NCBI GenBank assembly: GCA_003833135.1
Contig: QZLH01000067.1
Coordinates: forward strand, 74,247 to 95,494
Origin: Oehlia diaphana
Taxonomy: Eukaryota > Glomeromycota > Glomeromycetes > Glomerales > Glomeraceae
Length of the DNA stretch: 21,248 nt
Direction of reading: 5' to 3'
Position numbers and translations under genes: made by a program. Of the stretch, positions 8,581 through 16,307 are shown piece after piece (within the stretch, counting starts at the first letter, position 1; each line of letters opens with the position of its first letter). The notes below the pieces were generated by a model. It had not been told where the DNA came from, made no database searches, and saw nothing but the letters and a program-made list of their open reading frames with translations.

Positions 8581-9014
8581 CTTTATGAATCAATTTTTGA
8601 AAACTTAATTGATGCGTCGCCCGGTAGCCGTATTTATATGCCGGTTCTTTAGAAATATTAGTATTTGTCACATGTCACATCCTGCTTGAAATTTTTTAAA
8701 ATCACATCCTATAGCATAATTAAATGAATTATGAATCATAGTGTAATATGACAATATTATTTTACAATTACGAACTTTAACAATAAATTTGTAACTTTAA
8801 ACAGACTATCAAATCGATACTTTATTTTTTTGAATTATTAGTACTAAATACATAACGGCGTGTAAATCATAATTCACGTAAAATCCTAACCTGAATCTAA
8901 CCGTTAACTAATGTATATTCGAATATAATACTGTATGTTCTAACCTTTAATAGAACAACTGTACTAAAGATATAAATACTAAACAACAACAATAATAAAT
9001 AATAATTATAAAAG
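8581..9014. other. Flank between the copy 2 promoter and the copy 3 3' end
   Basis: No gene seen. The right part, from about 8880 (AAATCCTAACCTGAATCTAACCG), is shared with the downstream flank of copy 4 near 10355-10500, including CAACAACAATAATAAATAATAAT just before the stop codon. A short GC-richer patch lies near 8610-8645. Confidence 0.5.
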
Positions 9015-9948
9015 TTATGCCTCTGAAAATTGCTTTTTGTTTACAATTAATTCTTGTACAGTTGGTTTTTCATAACCTCTAATCATTGATTCATATAATC
9101 TATAAAAGAATCCGAAGGTAATTACCAGTGAAGTCAAGAAAAAACTTATCATAGGTATTGCAGAAAAAACTGGTATATAACTAAAATTAATGAAAACCTA
9201 TAATAAAAATAGGTTTTATTAGTCTATATAAAATTATATATATAATTATTTATACAAAACTTACCAAACTAATTAATCGAGGGATATCTCCAACAAATAA
9301 ACTAATCACACCTGCGTGAATGATTTTTTTCTCGACAGTAAAAGATAATTTCGCATCAAATATATCCGTATAATTAAATTTACAATTTAAAACGTGCAAT
9401 ACATTAAGATTACCTAATGAACAAAATGCAATAAACATACAAAAAACTTTATGTTCTTGGAACCATGCACGAAATTGTTCATTATTATTAATTTCTCGTC
9501 GTAATATTGTGAAAGTAAGTATAGAATTGAAAAAAATCATAGAGGATGTGGTCGGCAATCTACAAAAAAAACCTACTGTTTAGATAAAATCGTGAAAGTG
9601 TTAATTTAATGACGTAATTGACATTACATAGTACAAAGGGGAATATAATACAAATAATCCTTGTAACGATCATCTAGATTAGCAGTAAAGATCCATATAT
9701 TGAGAATTATGTAGAAAATCCAATCATAAATCATCAACAAAGTGTTAAACATAATAAAATTATTATGCTATAAGAAAATAAATTAAATCGTTAATAACTA
9801 ATAATTATCGTTTAAAAGATTAATTTATTTTTTTTTTATAACTCACGCTTTCATTCTTACAGACTCCAAAAATATATATAGCAAGAATTAATAAAAACCC
9901 TCCAACAAGAAGGGACACTGTTATAATGATCTCAGTTAAATCGCTCAT
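9015..9948 (-). CDS. Array copy 3: multi-pass membrane protein, 4 exons
   Basis: Spliced model, 239 aa: exons 9948-9847, 9767-9628, 9559-9265 and 9197-9015, with donors GTGAGT, GTAATG, GTAAGT and TAG acceptors; the frame stays open throughout. Predicted membrane segments lie near residues 9-29, 38-60, 88-100, 119-138, 160-179 and 188-211. Conserved parts are RREINNNEQFRAWFQEHK (101-118), the FNYTDIFDAKLSFTVEKK loop (142-159), GDIPRL (171-176) and the tail from YRLYESMIRGYE. Residues about 61-80 (FTANLDDRYKDYLYYIPLC) are unique to this copy and longer than in copies 1 and 2. The start of exon 4 (VFINFSYIPVFS) is also copy-specific. It is closest to copy 4, sharing the 3' flank and intron words. 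Function unknown. Confidence 0.82.
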
Positions 9949-10181
9949 TTTTGGTATATTTCAGTTTTTTTAAAAAAGGCAAAGAATTTGCTTCAAGACG
10001 AAAGAAAACGATTGACTTAAAAAGTGAGTGCAGAATTTTAATATATTTATATATATATAAAGTTGCTTTTTATTTAACTAAAAATATCCACGTTATTTTT
10101 TAGAAAGTTCTTTTTTTATTTAGTAAAGTGGGTATAAATTTCCTGATTAAGAGCGTAATTTAAAAGAAACCGGGCATCATT

Positions 10182-10195
10182 GTATAAATAGAAAC
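10182..10195 (-). promoter_or_regulatory. Conserved GTATAAATAGAAAC block, copy 3
   Basis: Third instance of the block, preceded by CGGGCATCATT, about 235 bp before the start codon. Reads TATTTATA in the gene's direction. Confidence 0.45.
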
Positions 10196-10232
10196 AGGTT
10201 TTTTATCCATCTTTTAATCAAAAATAGGTCAC

Positions 10233-10256
10233 CACGTGAGATAATGTTATCACGTG
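10233..10256. promoter_or_regulatory. Paired E-box, copy 3 (CACGTG x2)
   Basis: Perfect CACGTG at 10233-10238 and 10251-10256, 18 bp apart as at copies 1 and 2, in the shared context AAAATAGGTC. About 285 bp upstream of the copy 3 start codon. Confidence 0.65.
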
Positions 10257-10497
10257 GCTTATGAATTAAATGAATCAGGCTGAAGCTATTTAGGAATCGT
10301 AGTACTAGTTGTAGTGTAGTTTTACTTCTTGTATAGTTTAGTTCGAAGGGTGAAATCCTAACTTAATCTTTAAATTTATGAATCTAATCGTTAACTAATG
10401 TATATTCGAAAGATATATTATATAATATGTTCTAAACTTTAATAGAACTAAAGGTATAATACTAAACGACAACAACAATAATAAATAATAATAAACG

Positions 10498-11439
10498 TTA
10501 TGCCTCTGAAAATTGCTTTTTGTTTACAATTAATTCTTGTACAGTTGATTTTTCATAACCTCTAATCATTGACTCATAAAATCTATAAAATAATCCGAAA
10601 GTAAGTACCAGTGAAGTCAAGAAAAAACTTATCATAGGTATTGCATAAAAATACAATACAGAATTAACGTAAATCTATAATAAAAAATAGGTTTTATTAG
10701 TTCATATAAATTGTATATATAGTTATTTTATACAAAAGTTCCATTACTTACCAAACCTATGAATCGAGCGATATCAGCAAATAAACTAATCACACCTGCG
10801 TGAATGATTTTTTTCTCGACAGTAAAAGATAATTTCGCATCAAATATATCCATATAATTAAATTTACAATTTAAAACGTGCAATATATTAAGATTACCTA
10901 ATGAACAAAATGCAATAAACATACAAAAAACTTTATGTTCTTGGAACCATGCACGAAATTGTTCATTATTGTTAATTTCTCGTCGTAATATGATGAAAGT
11001 AATCATAGAATTGAAAAAAACCATAGAGCATAGGATCGGCAATCTACAAAAAAAACCTACTGTTTAGATAAAATCTGGGAAAGTGTTAATTTAAAGACGT
11101 AATTGACATTACATAGTACTAATAAGAATCGCATAACCCAAATACGTATTCTCATCTTGATACGAATTATCATAATCGATCCATATCCATATATTGAGAA
11201 TTATGTAGAAAATCCAATCATAAATCATCAACAAAGTGTTAAACATAATAAAATTATTATGCTATAAGAAAAATAAATTAAATCATTAATAACTAATAAT
11301 TATCGTTTAAAAGATTAATTTATTTTTTATAACTTACGCTTTTATTCTTACAGAATCCAAAAATATACGTAGAAATGATTAATAAAAACCCTCCAACAAG
11401 AAAGGACACCGCTATAATGATCTCAGTTAATTCGCTCAT
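10498..11439 (-). CDS. Array copy 4: multi-pass membrane protein, 4 exons
   Basis: Spliced model, 239 aa: exons 11439-11338, 11261-11113, 11043-10752 and 10674-10498, with donors GTAAGT, GTAATG, GTAAGT and TAG acceptors; open throughout. The arrangement is as in copy 3: one membrane segment in exon 1, one in exon 2, three in exon 3, one in exon 4, then a hydrophilic tail. The segment after membrane span 2 is the longest and most polar of the four copies (DYDNSYQDENTYLGYAIL), and exon 4 opens with IYVNSVLYFY. Exon 3 lacks one codon, and the conserved GDIPR reads ADIAR. It is the first gene of the array in the direction of transcription, and its promoter module is eroded. Function unknown. Confidence 0.82.
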
Positions 11440-11684
11440 TTTCAATATATTTTTTTTTTAAACAAAGGGCAAAGAATTTGTTTCAAGAAGACGAAAGAAA
11501 ACGCCTGACTTAAAAAATGGGAGCGGAATTTTAATATATATATAAAAATAAGTTGCTTTTTATTTGACTAAAAATATCCACTTTGTTTTATTTAAAAAGA
11601 AATCGGGCAACTTTGTATGGTTTTTATCTACCTTAAAATGTCAATAAAAGAAATATTTTCCCTTTATATACATTTGATGAACAT
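11440..11684. other. 5' leader of array copy 4
   Basis: Homologous to the other leaders. At 11603-11620 the conserved block reads ATCGGGCA then TTTGTATGG, so the TATAAATAGAA core is missing. Confidence 0.45.
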
Positions 11685-11710
11685 CATGTGAGATGCATCT
11701 ACAGTCACCT
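11685..11710. promoter_or_regulatory. Eroded paired E-box, copy 4
   Basis: CATGTG at 11685-11690 and TCACCT at 11705-11710 occupy the position of the CACGTG pair of the other copies, in the same AACATCATGTGAGATGC context. The second box is destroyed and the spacing is about 3 bp longer. Confidence 0.4.
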
Positions 11711-13096
11711 AAAAGTTGCCCTTTCTAGGCATATCGGAAGACAATATCTTTGAATCTAAAGATCTAAGGATCATTTCCGAGACAAATAATTCATCAGTTA
11801 AACCGATCAGACTGGAGTTTAAATAGGAATTTTTCGTAATTCTGGCAGACGGACGAATCCATAAATCCAGTCTTAATGATCGACAAAGCGTACGTTATGA
11901 TGTAACTCTAACGAGATTTAAAATGGGACAGACGCATTTCTGAATCATCTGATTCAAAGACATTACCAAGATTCATATGACGGTAAAGTGAAACTAGAAC
12001 TTATACCAATACTACGAACTTATTTTAGCAATAGAATTACGAGATTTGTATCAACATAGTTCAGAAATTTCGCCAGCTTGAGTTCGAATCATTGTCGACA
12101 AAACGAAAAAAGAGGAAATACCGTTGTTTGGACATGATAGTGAGACTTAGTCGTTTAGCATTAGCAGCGAATTTTAAGGATATATTGCCTGAGATGTAGG
12201 AAAATACGTCTCATTTAAAGAATGATGGCGTTAAATAAAAGCATGATCCGCATTAGCCGTTAAAAGAAAGGAATGAGTAAATTCTATAGAAAAACGCTTC
12301 GAATCTCACTAGCGAAATTTTACTTTATTTCACATATAGATACTTTTAATGAATATATGTAATAAGAAGCAAAATATGCCTACATTTGGCACGTAGTGTT
12401 TTGGGAGATCTTCTCGAGCCGCAAAATTCTAAAGTAATTATAACTTCATATATAAATTCATTAATTCAGTGATTGAAACAATTATTTGAATAAGATAATT
12501 AAAATATATTATATATTTAATAAGTACTTAATAAATAGTGTAAATGTAACGAAATTTTCGTTTCAAAAAGAAATTGGCGAATTTATATAAAATAACGAAT
12601 TAACGTTAAGATTAAATATAATAAATCTCTTGCAAAAGGTGGTTCTTACAGAATATGAAAGTAAAATAAGGTAATGAAAATATTACACAGTGAGTTATCA
12701 GTCAAAGTTTAAACAGGTGTGTTAATTATACACACATATATAGTTATCATTTAGAGATAAATTTATAAATTAATGCTCTTAAATTAAAAAGTACAAATTT
12801 ATACTTAATAAGAAATTAATGACCATAATTTCTTCAAATAATTTAATTATTTGTATTATTCATTTTTTATACTAATAAATAACTTGAATTGGTGACATGG
12901 GATATTATTATTGCAGCTGGTCATAAAACCACTCTTTCCCGGATAAATTTCCGCGTAGGACGAATTATGCAGGGGTCAGTGGATTTTTTTTTGTAAATGC
13001 GCGAATATTTAAAAGGAAGTCAATTGAAAGGAAAAATTGAACGTAAGGTTTCATATCGGTTACACGGCAAAATATTTGATGATATTTTATATTTTG
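11711..13096. other. Long intergenic stretch between the array and the Myb gene
   Basis: The part from about 11725 to 11940 matches the far upstream flank of copy 1. The rest (11940-13096) has slightly higher complexity around 11990-12330 but no frame that can be extended by plausible splicing, no tRNA and no repeat that I can support. 12470-12880 is plain AT-rich DNA. Confidence 0.45.
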
Positions 13097-13756
13097 CTAG
13101 AATTCGGAACCGGTTGTAAAAACATTTGCAGTAGCAACTATAGCAAGTGTTAATAATCTATCGTTACTAACGCTAGTAGTTGTAGTTCTAATTTTCTTTT
13201 TTAAATTATTATAATAGAAATTCTTGACCATTAATGGGCTAGCTCCGGGAATTTTCTTAGCGGCATCGGACCATTTATATTTATTTTCTTCGATAATTTT
13301 CATCTCTTCTTCGTTAAATTTCCTTTTTTTATTAACTATTATATTTGGGAGGAGAATACTAATTAACAAAATTAAATTGAATTAATTTTTATTTTAAAAA
13401 ATTTACCTGAGGGGTCTAAATGATTAAACCATCTATCCCGAATTTGTTTAGTATTTCTCTTGCCTTTGAAACCTTTTTCAATTTTAGGAAGATTGGTAAT
13501 ACCGTGTTCATGTACAAGAGATTCTAATAAAAGATCTTCCTAAATAATTAATAATTTTTAAGCTTCATTTACGATAATAATAATAAATGAACACAGTTAA
13601 ATTATTATGAATTACATCTTTTGTCCATCTTCCTTTACGAACCGCCAATGACATATCAGAGGAGAGTATCACGGAGAAGAATGTAGAGTAGGAGACCATC
13701 ATAAATAATGAGAAGACCCCAAGTATAATAACGTTGTCATTTATTTGATGACTCAT
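13097..13756 (-). CDS. Small two-repeat Myb/SANT DNA-binding protein, 3 exons
   Basis: Spliced model: exons 13756-13616, 13539-13407 and 13335-13097 (phases 0 and 1; donors GTAATT and GTAAAT; acceptors TAG), 170 aa. Across the first junction the protein reads KGRWTKD|EDLLLESL, the standard start of a Myb repeat, continuing to RNTKQIRDRWFNHLDPS. The second repeat begins KKRKFNEEEMKIIEE and runs through KWSDAAKKIPG to MVKNFYYNNLKKK. These are the conserved W/F positions and helix 3 of R2R3-like Myb folds; the middle aromatic of repeat 1 is not Trp (NLPKIEKGF). A nuclear DNA-binding role follows from the family. The first 34 residues are strongly hydrophobic (IILGVFSLFMM...), odd for a nuclear protein, so Met35 (codon at 13652-13654) may be the real start. 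Target genes are unknown. Confidence 0.78.
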
Positions 13757-13948
13757 TTGGATTTCGCAATAATTAAATATGTTAAAATAAGGGAGAAATG
13801 ATTTTTTACTATCGACTTTTTCACAAGTAAAAATGATTTTAATAAAAGAAAAAAAATAACAATAACAGCTAAAGGATATTTAAATTCACAAAAAAAACTA
13901 AAACTTTTATGGAATAATATATTCACCATTCACGATCGGTGTTGTAGT

Positions 13949-13970
13949 ACCCGGTACCATCAAACCGGGT
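13949..13970. promoter_or_regulatory. ACCCGGT/ACCGGGT inverted pair upstream of the Myb gene
   Basis: ACCCGGT at 13949-13955 and ACCGGGT at 13964-13970 form a 7-bp inverted repeat about 195 bp before the Myb start, in an otherwise AT-rich region, and a CCTATTGG (reverse CCAAT) word follows. It could be a regulator site; there is only one instance, so the call is weak. Confidence 0.3.
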
Positions 13971-14470
13971 GTATCCTATTGGAAACCAATTATGGCAATG
14001 TTAAGAAAGGATGCATTGTTTATTTATATCATATGATTGGTTTTTTTTTGAAACAGAACATTGTTTTTTTTCGTACAGCATTTAGTAACCCCTGAAATTA
14101 ATCCATATCACTTATTCACTTCAATTGTGGTAAAATTATGTCATATACCGTCACGAAATTATCTTTATTTACACAATGTTACAATTGTGATATGATAAAT
14201 TTGAATGTTACATAATCTGCATTCAATCCTGGATAATGGATAACTTTCTGAATAAATTAATTATAAGTAAAGTGTCAAATTAAAATAAAAATAAAAATAA
14301 GTGATTCTGAATAAATAATATGAACTCTATTAACTTTAAAGAACAAATGAACTGTAATAAATATGTAATAAAAGAATTAATAAATTAGCAGTTACGTTAA
14401 GTAGAAGGTGTCACAATGCAGTCGGTAAGCATTATTGATCGGAACGTTAAACCGCGTTAGATTATTGTAG
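13971..14470. other. Intergenic DNA upstream of the Myb gene
   Basis: AT-rich with no supported gene. Confidence 0.5.
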
Positions 14471-14628
14471 AAAGGTATAACACAGCTTGTCGGATTTGCT
14501 ATAACGAGACGCGTCAAATAGGGTTAATTTCATATCTCTAAAATCGATGGATAACGAGCTATCATTAAAAGTTTCGATAATAGAGACACCATTTATCGTA
14601 CGAATCCAACAAGCTGTGTTTCACCTTT
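14471..14628. mobile_element. MITE-like element with 26-bp terminal inverted repeats
   Basis: The arms 14471-14496 and 14603-14628 are reverse complements with 3 mismatches in 26, sharing the core ACACAGCTTGT. A second, inner inverted pair (TCTCTAAAATCG and CGATAATAGAGA) would let the whole 158-bp unit fold into a long hairpin. It has no open frame. A target-site duplication could not be made out, so mobility is inferred from shape. Confidence 0.55.
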
Positions 14629-14957
14629 TTATGATCACTGGATGACGAGTTTAAATTTTTCGACGGTTGTATCTGTCTATCTGATTGGCTGCAATAAATG
14701 AATCATTTATAGAAACTATAAAATAAATGACGGAAATATCCTGACGCTAAAATTTTGTCATATCAAAAATAAAAGTCTTAAGATTTCTAAAATACCTTTA
14801 ATTTACCCAATAAACTAAAGTCAAGCACGTTTTATTTTTGTGTTATTTAAATTAACCAAAATCGTGAATAGAGGATTGCGTCAGCAAATTAATAAGGAGC
14901 TTAATCCTGGCAAGAATTATGTATTTCCTAAATTAGAGAAGTACCAAACTAATAAAT
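14629..14957. other. Intergenic DNA, nothing recognised
   Basis: Moderately AT-rich. An ATTGGC (CCAAT-type) word lies near 14685. No supported gene. Confidence 0.45.
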
Positions 14958-14973
14958 TAAATGACGTCATTTA
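14958..14973. promoter_or_regulatory. 16-bp palindrome with a full CRE (TGACGTCA)
   Basis: TAAATGACGTCATTTA is a perfect palindrome containing the CRE consensus bound by ATF/CREB bZIP factors such as fungal Atf1. It is about 1.35 kb upstream of the kinase start codon. Half-sites (TACGTCA near 15939, TGACGTT near 16018) lie closer. The regulatory role is inference. Confidence 0.35.
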
Positions 14974-16307
14974 TTGTCTCGCATGCTAAATGTGCATGTT
15001 TATCTAATTACACAAATTACATATTCTTGTTTCACAAGCATTTTATTAGAAATTCCCAATTTTCAAATTTTGTGCTTTGGATTATTCTTCATTGCCTTAT
15101 TTACTGACGATGAAATTCCGAAATCCGAAATCCCAAGATTTATAAATCAGTCATTCTTAAAAGATTTTCAATTTTGATCTTTCTTACTCCATATATAGGT
15201 TGATCCCCCGAAACCAAGTACAAGAAAATTGTATATATATAAGTCGATATGTATTACATTGACTTTTTTTTCAATAGGGAATTTCATTCTATTTCATCAT
15301 TAACTACTTCCGTTTGTCGATGGATGAAATATAATTCTAAATCAGGTATTTTGTATGATACCATAGCTATGATACGATACGACTTTGGGGAACATTCGAG
15401 ATTGATAATTAAAAAATCATTAGATCTCGATGATCGCCGAATAAGATATAACGTCATGTTACACGGTAAAAAGGATTTCCCATTTCCCATGGCTAATTAA
15501 GTACCGCCGATTTGCAAAGTTTTAAATGGTGAGAATGGTGAGACAAAAATAATTACTATTTAACAATAATAGATCGAGAAAAGATTTCGCGAAATATTTC
15601 TTAATCAGCCCTGTAAAATTTGGCGATCGAGAAAATCATATACGTGATTGAACTCTAATTTTGGTTCGTTTATAACATTTTCCGAAATTTAATCACGAAT
15701 CACGATTGTTGTTTAATTTATCCTTATTTAATTTAACCATAGAATAGAAAATCACTTAAACTCACGTGATTAACAACCGGTCATAAAGTATTAAGTAGCA
15801 CCTTTGGCAAAAATATTTTTTTATGAATCGGTAAAAATGTTTCATGTAACTTGTGTTACATGGAATATAGCTCTTATAAGTCTAGATCTCACGTCAAAAT
15901 TATCTCATCCCCTTTTCTCCTTTTCAATTACAGCTATTTACGTCAGATTTTGTCGTGTAACCCATACTTTTCCGCTGAATAATTAAAAAAATGTTTATTT
16001 CTTGATTTCTGCAGTCTGACGTTCCTCTGAATAGGGTTTATATAAATACATCTTAGTAAAAGAGCATGTTCTGTTTCTCTTTACTTTTATTAAGAAATTA
16101 ATTTATTTTCACGAGTATCGTGAGTATTATCTCAAACCTTTTTTCTTGTAATTTTTTAAAAATTTCCCTTTTTCTGACCAATTTATATTATAGGGTGAAT
16201 TTTAAGAACGTTATTGATACTTAGATTTTATTTTAAAGAAAAATACTTTTATACACAGACTTTTTTTTTTTTTTTAATTCAATTTATTGTTAGAAAAAAA
16301 AAATACA
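14974..16307. other. Region upstream of the kinase gene; no gene I can support
   Basis: Open frames of 60-83 codons exist on both strands (for example 15249-15500 and its antisense partner 15284-15490), but none shows a domain, paralogue or splice structure. The 15360-15460 stretch is somewhat less AT-rich. An 8-bp-arm hairpin (CATGTAAC, loop TTGT, GTTACATG) is at 15843-15862 and a CACGTG at 15763-15768. The last 200 bp is T-rich, as expected for a fungal 5' UTR/promoter. Confidence 0.5.

Noticed and set aside
14974..15177. 67-codon plus-strand open frame
   Set aside because: Hydrophobic AT-driven composition, no domain or splice-site support.
15249..15500. 83-codon plus frame and overlapping 68-codon minus frame (15284-15490)
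   Set aside because: Neither has a recognisable domain or splice extension; they mirror each other in a slightly GC-richer patch.
15804..15986. 60-codon plus-strand open frame
   Set aside because: Short and low-information; probably the upstream region of the kinase gene.
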